From: Bifidobacterium breve
Lineage (GTDB): Bacteria > Actinomycetota > Acidimicrobiia > Acidimicrobiales > Acidimicrobilacustridaceae
Direction: 5' to 3'
Length of the DNA stretch: 64,000 nt
Assembly (NCBI GenBank): GCA_945860545.1
Contig: CAMAQM010000005.1
Coordinates: 1 to 64,000 of the forward strand
Below, one piece after another: positions 18,069 through 27,148 of the stretch (its first letter is position 1; the number at the start of each line of letters is the position of its first letter). The notes below the pieces were generated by a model. It was not told where the DNA came from and did not search any database. It saw only the letters and a program-made list of their open reading frames with translations. Position numbers and translations under genes: made by a program.

Positions 18069-18860
18069 TCAGTCGGCGGGCCCGAGGGACTCCCCTGGGG
18101 GACGGCTGTCGCCGGTGTCGGGAACTCCCCCGAGGTAACCGGCTTCGAGCACCTCAGCCTGTGCGGCCACCTCCGCCGAGGTTCCTGCAGCCAGCACCCG
18201 TCCGTGGCCAAGCACGTAGGCCCGGTCCGACACGGCGAGCGCCAAGCCGACGTGTTGTTCGACCACCACCACACCCGCCCCGGTTCGACCGGCGATGGTG
18301 CGCAACGACGGCAGGATCTGCTCGACCACCATGGGGGCCAGACCCAAACTGAGTTCGTCCACGAGCAGCAGTCGGGGCGCCCCGACCACTGCCCGGGCCA
18401 GCGACAGCATCTGTTGCTCACCACCTGAGAGCAGACCTGCCCGGCGGTCGAGCACCCGGGCAAGAGCCGGGAACCAGCCGAGCACCTCGTCGAGGTCGAG
18501 GGTCTGCCCACCGGACCGACCAGCACGTCGGGATCCGAGCCGGAAGTGTTCGCGTGCGGTCAGGTCGGCGAACAGGCCACGGTCCTCGGGAACGTGGGCG
18601 AGACCGAGCCGCGCCCGGGCGGTGACGGTGGAGGCCCGCACCCGCCGGCGGGCCGGCACCGCCTCTCCGAGCACCTCGAGCGTGCCGTCGATGGGGGCGA
18701 GCAAACCCGACACGGTGAGTAGCAGGGTCGTCTTGCCCGCCCCGTTTGCGCCGAGCAGCGAGACCACTTCGCCGGCGGCAACGTCGAGGTCGACGCCGTG
18801 GACCACCGGGATGCCGCCGTATCCGGCGACGAGCCCGCGGGCGGCCAGCACCGCGGTCAC
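18069..18860 (-). CDS. livF: ABC transporter ATP-binding protein, LivF type
   Basis: The 263-residue ATPase belongs to a branched-chain-amino-acid-type importer and sits on the cytoplasmic face of the permease. Walker A is GANGAGKTT near residue 35, the signature loop LLSGGEQQMLSLARAVV near 146, and Walker B LLLVDELSLGLAP just after. Its start overlaps the livG stop by 4 bp, so the two ATPases are translationally coupled. Length and order match LivF. The substrate is not given by the ATPases; the lipid-enzyme genes downstream suggest it may not be an amino acid, but that is speculation. Confidence 0.92.
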   Translation of the reverse strand: MTAVLAARGLVAGYGGIPVVHGVDLDVAAGEVVSLLGANGAGKTTLLLTVSGLLAPIDGTLEVLGEAVPARRRVRASTVTARARLGLAHVPEDRGLFADLTAREHFRLGSRRAGRSGGQTLDLDEVLGWFPALARVLDRRAGLLSGGEQQMLSLARAVVGAPRLLLVDELSLGLAPMVVEQILPSLRTIAGRTGAGVVVVEQHVGLALAVSDRAYVLGHGRVLAAGTSAEVAAQAEVLEAGYLGGVPDTGDSRPPGESLGPAD

Positions 18861-19645
18861 GGCCGGCCCTCACCGGGGTCGGGGCGGTGGGTGCCGAGGT
18901 AGGCCTGGCGCACCAGCGCGTCGGCGCGCACCTCGGCGGGGGTGCCGGTGGCGATGACCTGGCCGAAGTCGAGGACCACCACCCGGTGGCAGACACCGAA
19001 CACGAGATCCATGTCGTGGTCCACCAACAGCACCGACGTGCCGAGTTCCACGAGACCGGCCACCACCTCGGCGAGCGCAACGGTCTCGGTGGTGTCAAGG
19101 CCGGCGGCGGGCTCGTCGAGGCACACCACCAAAGGTCGTGCCACCAGTGCACGCCCGATGGCCACGAGATGTCGCGCACCGTTGGAAAGTTCGTCGGGTC
19201 GGCGGTCGGCCACGTCGGCGAGGCCGAGGTGGTCGAGTGCAGCCACCACTTCGGGGTGACCGGCGCGCTGCCGCCACCCACCGAGCACCTCGGTCCACGC
19301 CCGGGCGGGGGTCCGGTGGGCGAGCCCGATGGCGATGTTGTCGGCCACGCTGAGGTCGTCGAAGAGTTCAAGGGACTGGAAGGTGCGCGACAACCCGGCG
19401 CGGGCGATCCGGTGCGGGGCGAGACCGCACATCTCGGTGTCGCCGAGCGTGACCCGACCGGTGCGGGCGACGGCGAACCCGGTGATCGCATCGATGCAGG
19501 TGGTTTTGCCCGCCCCGTTGGGGCCGATGAGTCCGACGATCTCACCGGGCGCCACCGTGAAACTGGCGTCGTCAAGGGCACGCACCCCGCCGTAGTCGAC
19601 ACTGAGGCCGCTGACGGCCAACACGGGGGTGGGACCGTCCGTCAT
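18857..19645 (-). CDS. livG: ABC transporter ATP-binding protein, LivG type
   Basis: The 262-residue ATPase pairs with LivF. Walker A GPNGAGKTTCIDAITG is near residue 37, the signature region ELSNGARHLVAIGRALV near 155, and Walker B VVCLDEPAAGLD near 175. The signature has Asn-Gly-Ala where most have Gly-Gly-Glu, a LivG-type degeneracy. It overlaps the permease stop (ATGA) and the livF start by 4 bp each, so permease, LivG and LivF form one coupled unit. Confidence 0.92.
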   Translation of the reverse strand: MTDGPTPVLAVSGLSVDYGGVRALDDASFTVAPGEIVGLIGPNGAGKTTCIDAITGFAVARTGRVTLGDTEMCGLAPHRIARAGLSRTFQSLELFDDLSVADNIAIGLAHRTPARAWTEVLGGWRQRAGHPEVVAALDHLGLADVADRRPDELSNGARHLVAIGRALVARPLVVCLDEPAAGLDTTETVALAEVVAGLVELGTSVLLVDHDMDLVFGVCHRVVVLDFGQVIATGTPAEVRADALVRQAYLGTHRPDPGEGRP

Positions 19646-21636
19646 GCCGACTCCACCGGGAGTATTCGACGACGGGCGGCGAAACCACCGAGTCGGTTGC
19701 GCACCACACCGGTGATGCCCTCAGGTGCCGTGATGGTGATCACGATGAGTGCCAGACCGGTGAAGGCGAACACGTACTCCCCCGACGACCCGCCACTGAG
19801 ACCGTTCATGAACGTCGTGACCACACCGGCCTGGGCCAAGGTGGCGGCCACGAGTGCTCCCGCCAGGCTCGACACGCCGCTGAGGTAGGTCAGTGCCACG
19901 GCGACGAGTGCCCCGACGACCATGAACGACGTGGGTGAAAGCGTGGTCGATGACAGGGCGAGGAACACGCCGCTGAGACCGGCGAGGAACGAGGACAGGG
20001 CGAACGCCACCAGTTTGGTGCGGGCCACGTCGACCCCTGCGGCCGAGGCGGCCCGCTCGTTGGCCCGCACCGCCAACCACGCCATGCCCGTCGCCCCGCG
20101 CCGCAGGTTGGCCACCGCCACGTACGCCACCACCACGACGACGAGCACCACCACGCCGTACACCGGCCGGAAGTTGTCCGTCCCGAGTCCACTCACCCCC
20201 ACGTCGAGGCCGAACAGGGTCGGTGAGGGCACCGGCCGTCCGGCCGGACCGCCCGACAGCGACACCGAGTCGAGCACCAGGTCGTCGATGGCGACGGCGA
20301 GCGCCAACGTGGCCACCGCCAGACTCATGCCGCGCACCCTCGTGGCGGGCAGGCCGACGAGCACCCCCAACGCGGTGGCCACAAGCGCGGCGAGGATCAC
20401 CGCCACGGGAAACGGCACCCCGCCGTCAAGCAACCGGATCACGCTGAACCCGGCCACCCCGGCGAACGCCAACTGGGCGAGGGAGACCTGCCCGACGTAG
20501 CCGGTGACCACCACCACCGACAACGTCAACAGGGCGTAGACGAGCGTCACGATGATGGCCTGACGGTAACTGGCTCCCAGCGTGAACAACCCGGTGAGGG
20601 TCACAGCCGACAGCACCACCACCCACAGTCCGACACGTTGCGGTCTCGGTGAGGGTGGGAGAGATTGTTCCGGTACCGCCGACCGGGTTGGGAGCACGCC
20701 TCCACGCCACACGAGCGCCACGACCACCAACACGACCGGAACGGCCTGTTGCAGACCGGTCACCGGCAGCCAGTCGGGCAGCCAGGTCGTTGACGGCGAC
20801 ACCGCCCAACCAAGGATGAGGGACTGCACCATCCCGATCCCGAGACCCGCCACGGTGGCCAGACCGAACGACCGCAACCCCCCGAGCAGTGCTGCAGCAA
20901 GAGCGGGAACGACCAGCAGCGGGGTGGTGGTCGGGTTCAGCCCGGCGATGGGTTCGATCAGCACCACCGCCACACCGCCCAGCACCGCAGCCACCGCCCA
21001 GTTCACAATCCCGAGCCGGTCAGGGCTGAGCCCGGCGAGCAGCGCCCCCTTGTCGTTGTCGGCAGCGGCGCGGGTGGCCAGACCGAAACGGGTGAAGCGG
21101 TACACCCCCCACAACACGGCGGCCACCGCCACGGCGAGGCCGGCGAGGAGCAGGCGGTTGGCACTGACGGTGGAACCCAACACGTCCACGGGATTCTCGG
21201 GGAGCAAGGCCACCCGTTCGGCGGTGGCGGCACTCGATGGCGGTACCCCGAGACGCACCACCTCCTGGAGGTAGATGAGCAGCCCCAGTGACGCCACCAC
21301 CCGGGCCAGCGGTGGGGCGTGACGCAACGGCCGGAACACGAACCAGTGCACGCACGCCCCCAACACGGCGGCGACCACCACCATGACGATGAGCGCCGTG
21401 GCCACCGTGGGGCGTGCCACCAACGGCACTCGTGACGGCAGACCCACCACGGGCAACAACAGCTCGCCGGTGCGACGCAGTTCGAAAAACACGTAGGCGA
21501 GGTACATGCCCATCGCCCCGTAGGCGAAGTTCACCACCCCCGACGTGCGGAAACACAGCACGAGGCCCACAGCGAGGGCCGCCACCACCGCACCTCCGCC
21601 GAGGCCGGCGAGCAGATACCCAACCGACGTTCCCAC
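19642..21636 (-). CDS. fused LivH-LivM ABC transporter permease
   Basis: The 664-residue membrane protein joins two permease halves usually encoded separately. Residues about 1-300 match LivH (VLCFRTSGVVNFAYGAMGMY near residue 27, then GLNPTTTPLLVVPALAAALL). About 345-650 match LivM (TLVYALLTLSVVVVTGYVGQ, VSLAQLAFAGVAG, and GTDNFRP-type loop sequences). Many hydrophobic segments run through both. It starts with GTG 30 nt after the substrate-binding-protein stop and overlaps livG. Fusion gives fixed stoichiometry of the two halves; such fusions occur in actinobacteria. Confidence 0.9.
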   Translation of the reverse strand: MGTSVGYLLAGLGGGAVVAALAVGLVLCFRTSGVVNFAYGAMGMYLAYVFFELRRTGELLLPVVGLPSRVPLVARPTVATALIVMVVVAAVLGACVHWFVFRPLRHAPPLARVVASLGLLIYLQEVVRLGVPPSSAATAERVALLPENPVDVLGSTVSANRLLLAGLAVAVAAVLWGVYRFTRFGLATRAAADNDKGALLAGLSPDRLGIVNWAVAAVLGGVAVVLIEPIAGLNPTTTPLLVVPALAAALLGGLRSFGLATVAGLGIGMVQSLILGWAVSPSTTWLPDWLPVTGLQQAVPVVLVVVALVWRGGVLPTRSAVPEQSLPPSPRPQRVGLWVVVLSAVTLTGLFTLGASYRQAIIVTLVYALLTLSVVVVTGYVGQVSLAQLAFAGVAGFSVIRLLDGGVPFPVAVILAALVATALGVLVGLPATRVRGMSLAVATLALAVAIDDLVLDSVSLSGGPAGRPVPSPTLFGLDVGVSGLGTDNFRPVYGVVVLVVVVVAYVAVANLRRGATGMAWLAVRANERAASAAGVDVARTKLVAFALSSFLAGLSGVFLALSSTTLSPTSFMVVGALVAVALTYLSGVSSLAGALVAATLAQAGVVTTFMNGLSGGSSGEYVFAFTGLALIVITITAPEGITGVVRNRLGGFAARRRILPVESA

Positions 21637-21666
21637 GTCAGTCCCGATTCCCGATGGCGAGGCCGA

Positions 21667-22971
21667 TCACAACGACGCGGCGTAGATGGCCCCCACGTCG
21701 ATCCAGTCGGAGATCTGGATCACTTCGCGGTCACGCATCTGCACCATGATCTGCTGGGGTGAGCACATCGCCGGCAGACCCTCGAACTGCTTGCGGTCAC
21801 AGGTGTAGGGGTGACCCATGAAGCTCGGAGTGTTGCGCTGGGCGGCAAGTGCGCCAGCCACCGTGTCCGCCACCGGTTCGGCGTCGAGGCCGGAAAGCAC
21901 CGCGAACAGATTCATGAACGCCCGGAAACTCACCGTGGATGCACCCACCGGGTTCAGACCGTCGCCGTAGGTCTCGAGCACCTTGGCGTACAGGGCGAAA
22001 TCGGGATCGGGGTTGGTGGTGGACACGTTGCCCTCGACGTTGAACAGCGCCCCCTCGGTGGCCTCAACCGGCACGCTGTCGACAATGGTGGGCGCGGCGC
22101 ACGCCCCGACGTAGAACACCGGCACGCTCACCCCGAGGGTTCGCACCGCATCGAAGGCGGCCTTGCACCCGGTGTCGGCGGCGAGGACCACCACAGCGTC
22201 AGGGCTGGTGGAGGTCGCCGCCGTCAACGGGGAGGTGAGGTCGGTGGTCACGATCGGGTACGGCACCATCTGGGTGGCCACCCCGCGCGATTCGAGCACG
22301 GTACGTCCGTATTCGGCACTGTCGGCGATGGAACCGAACTCGCCGAACACGATGGAGACCGACTTGGCGTCGAGTTCGGTGGTGGCCCACTCGGCGAACG
22401 CCACTGCGGCGCCCCACGTCCCCCCACTCCACTGGAACGAATTGGGGGCGCTCACCGACTGGGCGCTGACGGGGATCCCGCCGACGTAGGGGATGCCGTT
22501 GGCGTCAAGGACGTCGACGGCGTTGCCGAAGATGTCGATGCCGCCCAACACGGCAGGTACCCCGGCTTCGGCGAACTGTTGCCCGCAGGCGGTGGACCCT
22601 TCAGCGGAAAAACTCGTGTTGCACACCTCGATCTCGATGGGTCGCCCGGCGACACCCCCGAGTTGTTCGTTGACGAACGTGGCAGCAGCCTGCGCGGCGG
22701 CGGACAACTCGGGGAACGACCCCACCGGGGTGTTCTCCTGGTTGACCATGCCGAGACGGATGGGTTCCCCCGTCGCTGCGGTCGGCGCGTCCGGCACGAG
22801 ACCAGCGAGGGTGCCGAGACGGGCACAGGCGAGCAGGTCGAGACCGGCACACGCAGCCCCTCGGGTGTCCCCGGCCGACGACGACGGACCGGTGGCAGAT
22901 TCGGGTTCGCTACAGGCCGTGAGCAATCCCAGCGTGACCGTTGCCACTGCCAGCACGAGCGTTCGCCTCAT
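21667..22971 (-). CDS. ABC transporter substrate-binding lipoprotein (Leu/Ile/Val-binding type)
   Basis: The ATG at 22971 with GGGGGAG upstream gives 434 residues; the track start is upstream in another gene. It has a lipoprotein signal (TVTLGLLTACS) and a Periplasmic_BP_6-like fold: EPIRLGMVNQENTPVG, FVNEQLGGVAGRPIEIEVCN, AVLGGIDIFGNAVDVLDANG and WSGGTWGAAVAFAEW. The N-terminus before the binding domain carries three extra Cys. It supplies the fused permease downstream. The family binds branched-chain amino acids, amides, urea or other small molecules, so the ligand stays open. Confidence 0.88.
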   Translation of the reverse strand: MRRTLVLAVATVTLGLLTACSEPESATGPSSSAGDTRGAACAGLDLLACARLGTLAGLVPDAPTAATGEPIRLGMVNQENTPVGSFPELSAAAQAAATFVNEQLGGVAGRPIEIEVCNTSFSAEGSTACGQQFAEAGVPAVLGGIDIFGNAVDVLDANGIPYVGGIPVSAQSVSAPNSFQWSGGTWGAAVAFAEWATTELDAKSVSIVFGEFGSIADSAEYGRTVLESRGVATQMVPYPIVTTDLTSPLTAATSTSPDAVVVLAADTGCKAAFDAVRTLGVSVPVFYVGACAAPTIVDSVPVEATEGALFNVEGNVSTTNPDPDFALYAKVLETYGDGLNPVGASTVSFRAFMNLFAVLSGLDAEPVADTVAGALAAQRNTPSFMGHPYTCDRKQFEGLPAMCSPQQIMVQMRDREVIQISDWIDVGAIYAASL

Positions 22972-23052
22972 CGCTCCCCCTCCGATGTCGGCCCCAGCGG
23001 CGCAACCCGCCCCCGTTCTACCACTTGTGACTGTGGGGTCGCCGGGGAGACC

Positions 23053-23068
23053 GCCCCGCAAACGGGGG
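23053..23068 (-). terminator. possible terminator of the PBP-phosphatase operon
   Basis: CCCCG, a 4-nt loop and CGGGG form a short stem just past the phosphatase stop, reading on the minus strand. It precedes the liv operon. There is no T-tract. Confidence 0.35.
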
Positions 23069-23071
23069 CAC

Positions 23072-23665
23072 TCATTCGACCAGCGAGGTCTCGTTGAAGG
23101 CGTGCAACACCGGGCCTGTGGGTCCCGCTCCGACCCGGGTGATCGACCCCGGGGACACGAACGTGCGCCAACTGACGACGTCGTCGACTCCCAACGTCCA
23201 ACACACCGCCGCCTTGATCGGTGAGACGTGGGTGACGACCACGACGTCACCCTCCCCGTCGGCGACGTCTGCAATGAGGGCCTCGCAGGCTGCGGTCACC
23301 CGGGTGCGCACCGAAGCGAGCGACTCACCGCCTGGCGGGGCGAACCCCGGGTCGGTGCGCCACGAGGCCCACGCCGCAGCGGGGACCTCGCCGAGCGGCA
23401 TCCCGTCGTACGCCCCGTAGTCCACCTCGATCCAGCGTTCGTCGATCTCCACGTCGGTCCCGCTCACCGCAGCGATGGCCTCTGCGGTCTGTCGGGCACG
23501 CACCAGCGGCGAACTCACCACGCGCCGCACCGTTCCCGATCCCAACCGGGTGGCGACCGCTTCAGCCTGGGCGACCCCGAGCGGGTCGAGGGCCGGGTCG
23601 AGGCGGCCGAGGAGTCGGCGTGCGGCGTTGAGTTCGGTGCGGCCGTGACGGACAATGATCAACAC
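23072..23665 (-). CDS. histidine phosphatase family protein (phosphoglycerate mutase-like)
   Basis: The 197-residue phosphatase has the catalytic LIIVRHGRTELN at the N-terminus, where His is phosphorylated, SSPLVRARQTAEAIA in the middle, ERWIEVDYGAYDGMP with the acid residue, and VVVVTHVSPIKA for the second catalytic His. The start is a GTG 3 nt after the stop of the membrane-protein gene. In actinobacteria a phosphatase of this type is often fused to RNase HI next to the C4 zinc-ribbon gene; here it stands alone. Substrate unknown, possibly a sugar phosphate or cobamide precursor. Confidence 0.88.
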   Translation of the reverse strand: MLIIVRHGRTELNAARRLLGRLDPALDPLGVAQAEAVATRLGSGTVRRVVSSPLVRARQTAEAIAAVSGTDVEIDERWIEVDYGAYDGMPLGEVPAAAWASWRTDPGFAPPGGESLASVRTRVTAACEALIADVADGEGDVVVVTHVSPIKAAVCWTLGVDDVVSWRTFVSPGSITRVGAGPTGPVLHAFNETSLVE

Positions 23666-23668
23666 CGC

Positions 23669-24154
23669 TCAGCCCACCAGATCCCGGGGAAGCTGCCCGG
23701 TGCGCAAGAACGCGTCGAAACGGGTCCGATCAGCGAACCCGAACGCCCGCCAGCACCACACAAGGGCGGCGGCGCCGACGAGTTCGAACACGATGACGAG
23801 CCCCACCGGTCGATCCAGTTCAGGGAGCGGACCCGCACCGAAGTCCAGACCGAACGCCGGCCACCAGAACACTTCGGCCACCGCCCACACCCCATCGAGT
23901 ACGAGGTGCATGAGCAGCCCGATGGGGAGACTGATCAGTCGGCGGCGCAGCAGCCGTCGATGCCGGGTGGCCAACATCACCACAGCCAACAACGCCACGG
24001 CGAACAGCAGCGTGTGCAACAGGCGCGGGCCGCCGAAGATGACCTCCCCGACGGGAAGCACGGCGCCCAACATCACGAGTCGGTAATCAAGGGCCGGCGA
24101 GCGGAACACCTGCCACACGATGACCACACTCAGTCCGGCGAACCACAGGAACAT
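23669..24154 (-). CDS. membrane protein, possibly metal-dependent hydrolase-like
   Basis: The 161-residue protein has several hydrophobic segments: LWFAGLSVVIVWQVF, LVMLGAVLPVGEVIFGG, HTLLFAVALLAVVML, LLMHLVLDGVW and LVIVFELVGAAALVWCW. Asp (SPALDYRLVM), His (RLLHTLL) and HLVLD are arranged a little like the YdjM/LexA-type membrane hydrolases, but I am not confident. It starts 21 nt after the zinc-ribbon gene and is followed 3 nt later by the phosphatase, so it belongs to the same operon. Function unknown. Confidence 0.65.
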   Translation of the reverse strand: MFLWFAGLSVVIVWQVFRSPALDYRLVMLGAVLPVGEVIFGGPRLLHTLLFAVALLAVVMLATRHRRLLRRRLISLPIGLLMHLVLDGVWAVAEVFWWPAFGLDFGAGPLPELDRPVGLVIVFELVGAAALVWCWRAFGFADRTRFDAFLRTGQLPRDLVG

Positions 24155-24175
24155 CGAGGATCGACCCGGTGCGCC

Positions 24176-24889
24176 TCAGCGGACGAGGAGTCGGCCGCAC
24201 TCCTCACACACCACTCGGGCGTCGCCTGGGAGTTTGCGGACGCGGTCCACCTCGACGGCGGACAACGCCAGGTGACAACCCCCGCAGTGGTTGCCCTCCA
24301 GTCGGGCAATGCCCACCCCCCCGAACTGGTCCCGCAACTGCTCGTAGTCCGCAAGCGCCTCGTCGGCCACCCCGCCGGCAACCGAGTCCCGCCGGGTTCG
24401 CAGGCCGGCGATTTCCGTGTCGATGTCTGCGGCGGCGACGTCGAGCGCCGCGGCCAAACTGGAGGCCTCAACGTCGAGTGCGGCGAGCTGGGCGTCGAAC
24501 TCGGCGAGTTGGGCCACCACCGGTTCGAGTTCTTCCATGATCTCAAGGTCCTCGTCCTCGAGGACCCGTTGGCGGCGCCGCAACGACTCAATGTCCTCCT
24601 GGAGCGCCTGGAGTTCCCGCGGGTTGTTCACCGAACCCGAATACAGCGTCGCCTCATGGGTTTCGGCCCGGCCCCGCACCCCGTTGATCTCGTCTTCGAG
24701 GAGGTGTTGACGCCGCACGAGTTCACGGTGGGTGACGTCGACCTCGCCACGTTGCGCCTCCACCCCGGATCGCTGCGAGGCGTTGACTTCAAGGGCTGCC
24801 CGTTCGGCGAGGTTGGCCCGGCGGTGCGTCAACTGCTGCAGCGACAGGTCCAGAGCCTGAACCTCGAGGAGTTGCTCGTACACCGTCAC
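24176..24889 (-). CDS. C4-type zinc ribbon coiled-coil protein
   Basis: The start GTG (24889) gives 237 residues; the track start lies in the penicillin-binding-protein gene. Residues about 5-185 form a long coiled coil (LLEVQALDLSLQQLTHRRA, EDIESLRRRQRVLEDEDLE). The end carries a zinc ribbon, CGGCHLALSAVEVDRVRKLP then CEECGRLL. This matches the zf-RING_7/CT398 family, common and conserved in actinobacteria, with possible nucleic-acid-related or structural roles that are still unclear. It follows the PBP gene by 56 nt. Confidence 0.85.
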   Translation of the reverse strand: MTVYEQLLEVQALDLSLQQLTHRRANLAERAALEVNASQRSGVEAQRGEVDVTHRELVRRQHLLEDEINGVRGRAETHEATLYSGSVNNPRELQALQEDIESLRRRQRVLEDEDLEIMEELEPVVAQLAEFDAQLAALDVEASSLAAALDVAAADIDTEIAGLRTRRDSVAGGVADEALADYEQLRDQFGGVGIARLEGNHCGGCHLALSAVEVDRVRKLPGDARVVCEECGRLLVR

Positions 24890-24945
24890 ACTCGCATCAT
24901 CGCACGGTTCCCCGGTGCGTGCGGCACCGCCGCATCCCGGAAACC

Positions 24946-27105
24946 TCAGGGGTCCGGCGTGGTCGTTGACGAGGTCGTCGACGGAATGGTGCTGTCCACG
25001 GGGGGCCGTGAGGTGGCCGTGCCCCAGTCGTAGTTGGGGATGGTGGTGCGCGGCACCCGGGTGGTGGTGGGGCGTGGAACCGTTGACGAGGTCGTGGTCT
25101 CCTCGTCCTCTTCGGTGCGCTGGACCTGGAGCGGACCGAGTCGGCCCAGCTGCCCCGCCGATGAGATGAACTGCCCGGGGCGGGTCGAGGCACACGTGGG
25201 GAACGAGCGCGGTTCGAGATCCTCGTGGTACACGGCGTTGAACGCCCGCCAGACCGCAGCAGGGTAGGTGCCACCGAAGTTGGCGACGCCACCGAGATTG
25301 GCCATGGACACGTTCTCGTCAGGGTTGCCCATCCACACCGACGTCGTCAGATACGGCGTGAACCCGGTGAACCAGGCGTCGGCGTTCTTGTCGGTGGTTC
25401 CCGTCTTTCCGGCCGCCACCTGGTTGGACAGACGGGCCCGGGTGGCGGTGCCGCTGCGCACCACCTCGGTGAGGACCTGGGTGGCCAAACATGACGTCTG
25501 ACGGGTGAGGGCCCGTTGCGGAGCGGGGGCGTGTTGGTAGATCACGACGCCGTCGGCGTCGGTGATGGTCTCAACGAGGTACCACGGGTTGCGGATCCCC
25601 CCGTTGGCGATCGCCGAGAAGGCCGAGGCCATGTCGATGGGCGGCGTCAGCAAGGTGCCGAGTGGAAGCGAGATCGGGAAATCCGTGTAGTCGGTGCGCA
25701 ACCCGAGTCGGTCGGTGACCCCTTTGACGTTCTCAAGGCCGACGTACTGCCCGAGGCGGATGTACGCGCCGTTGGACGAGCCCGCAGTGATCGAGGTGAG
25801 CGACCCGCCCGCACCCGGCATGTTGTACGGGTTCGGCGTGCCTTCAGGGTTGGGGAACGAGCCGCCACCGGCAATGGAGTCCGCCGGCACCGCCCCCTGG
25901 TTGAGTGCCGTCAGCAGAACGAACGACTTGTACGACGAACCGGTCTGCCGACCCGGAAGCTGGGTGGTGATGTTGTAGCGGTACGTCTCATACCCCGGCC
26001 CACCCACCATGGCCCGCACCGCCCCGGTGGCGTTCTCCACCGAGACCATCGCCGCCGTCACCCCCAACGAGTTCTCGGGCACGGTGTCACGCACCGCCGT
26101 CTCGGCGGCCTCCTGCAACCGTGGGTTGAGCGTGGTGGTGATCCGAAGTCCACCGCCATAGAGGGCGTCGGCGCGCTCCTTCGGGGTGTCGCCGAGGCCG
26201 TAACGGGGATCGGTCAGCAACTGCTGACGCACGTCCTCCACGAAGTAGTTCCCCGTCGACGGCGCCACCTGATCGACCTGACACTGCGGGAGCACCACCA
26301 GGTTGTCACCGCTGCAGCGGTCCTCGGGCAACGGGGCGTCGCGGTACCCGTCGGCTTCATCAGCGGTGAGTTTTCCCACCGCCACGAGCCGATCAAGAGC
26401 AATGGAGCGCTGCTGTTGGGCGGCCTCGGGGTTGTTGAACGGGTCGTAGAGACTCGGGTTGGCGATCAGGCCGGCAAGTAGGGCGCCTTCACCCCAGTCG
26501 AGATCCCCGACGGCTTTGCCGAAATACGTTTCTGCCGCCGCCTGCACCCCATAGGACCCCGCACCGAAGTACACGGTGTTGAGGTACGTCTCGAGGATCT
26601 CCTCTTTGGACAACTGGTTCTCGAGTTCGAGCGCCAGTGCGGCCTCGCGGATCTTGCGGTTGAACGTCGTCTCGGAGTTCAACAACGCGTTCTTCACCAA
26701 CTGTTGGGTGATGGTCGACCCACCCTGGGACACCCCACCGGAGTCAAGGTTGGAAAACAACGCCCGGGCGATGGCCGCAAGGTTCACGCCGTTGTGCTGC
26801 CAGAACTCCGCATCCTCCACCGCCAGGATCGTCTCCACCACGGTCTCGGGCACAGCATCAAGTGACACGGGCTCACGGTTCTCGGGGCCGAACAAGGTGG
26901 CCAGTGGTGTGCCGTCGGCGCCGTAGACGTAGGACCGGGTGGCGAAGTTGCCGATCTCGTTGAGGTCGATCACGGGAGCTTCAACATCGACGGCGTCGGC
27001 GGCGCCACTGGCGAACGGCGAGAGGACCACCACCGACCCGGCCACCACGACGCCCATCGCCGCCACGACCGCGACGAGACGCACGAGGGCAGAGACGGAC
27101 CGCAT
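24946..27105 (-). CDS. bifunctional penicillin-binding protein (PBP1 type)
   Basis: The 719-residue membrane enzyme polymerises and cross-links peptidoglycan outside the membrane. An N-terminal anchor (VRLVAVVAAMGVVVAGSVVV) precedes the GT51 transglycosylase: ILAVEDAEFWQHNGVN, SQGGSTITQQLVKNALL, KIREAALALELE, ILETYLNTVYFG. The transpeptidase domain has SxxK as GSSYKSF near residue 390, SxN as SSNGAY near 440, and KTGTT near 568. The tail is a Thr/Ser/Pro-rich linker (TTTSSTVPRPTTTRVP). The ATG at 27105 has TATCGT 6 nt upstream, which favours it over the track's upstream start at 27159. Confidence 0.93.
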   Translation of the reverse strand: MRSVSALVRLVAVVAAMGVVVAGSVVVLSPFASGAADAVDVEAPVIDLNEIGNFATRSYVYGADGTPLATLFGPENREPVSLDAVPETVVETILAVEDAEFWQHNGVNLAAIARALFSNLDSGGVSQGGSTITQQLVKNALLNSETTFNRKIREAALALELENQLSKEEILETYLNTVYFGAGSYGVQAAAETYFGKAVGDLDWGEGALLAGLIANPSLYDPFNNPEAAQQQRSIALDRLVAVGKLTADEADGYRDAPLPEDRCSGDNLVVLPQCQVDQVAPSTGNYFVEDVRQQLLTDPRYGLGDTPKERADALYGGGLRITTTLNPRLQEAAETAVRDTVPENSLGVTAAMVSVENATGAVRAMVGGPGYETYRYNITTQLPGRQTGSSYKSFVLLTALNQGAVPADSIAGGGSFPNPEGTPNPYNMPGAGGSLTSITAGSSNGAYIRLGQYVGLENVKGVTDRLGLRTDYTDFPISLPLGTLLTPPIDMASAFSAIANGGIRNPWYLVETITDADGVVIYQHAPAPQRALTRQTSCLATQVLTEVVRSGTATRARLSNQVAAGKTGTTDKNADAWFTGFTPYLTTSVWMGNPDENVSMANLGGVANFGGTYPAAVWRAFNAVYHEDLEPRSFPTCASTRPGQFISSAGQLGRLGPLQVQRTEEDEETTTSSTVPRPTTTRVPRTTIPNYDWGTATSRPPVDSTIPSTTSSTTTPDP

Positions 27106-27111
27106 GTCACG

Positions 27112-27117
27112 ACGATA
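27112..27117 (-). promoter_or_regulatory. -10 element of a leaderless promoter (penicillin-binding protein)
   Basis: TATCGT on the minus strand ends 6 nt before the ATG at 27105. It sits back to back with the promoter of the LLM gene within 43 bp. Confidence 0.45.
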
Positions 27118-27135
27118 CCGCCGGGGGCGGCCGAG

Positions 27136-27141
27136 TAGCGT
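27136..27141 (+). promoter_or_regulatory. -10 element of a leaderless promoter (LLM oxidoreductase)
   Basis: TAGCGT ends 7 nt before the ATG at 27149 and no Shine-Dalgarno sequence is present. Confidence 0.5.
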
Positions 27142-27148
27142 TCGCCCC

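Noticed and set aside
16065-18428. 787-residue plus-strand ORF
   Set aside because: It runs antisense through the hydroxylase, reductase and livF genes, which have clear family motifs; its own sequence shows no motif. Long empty antisense frames are expected at this GC content.
23228-25033. 601-residue plus-strand ORF
   Set aside because: Antisense to the phosphatase, membrane-protein and zinc-ribbon genes, with HP/EQ-rich nonsense composition.
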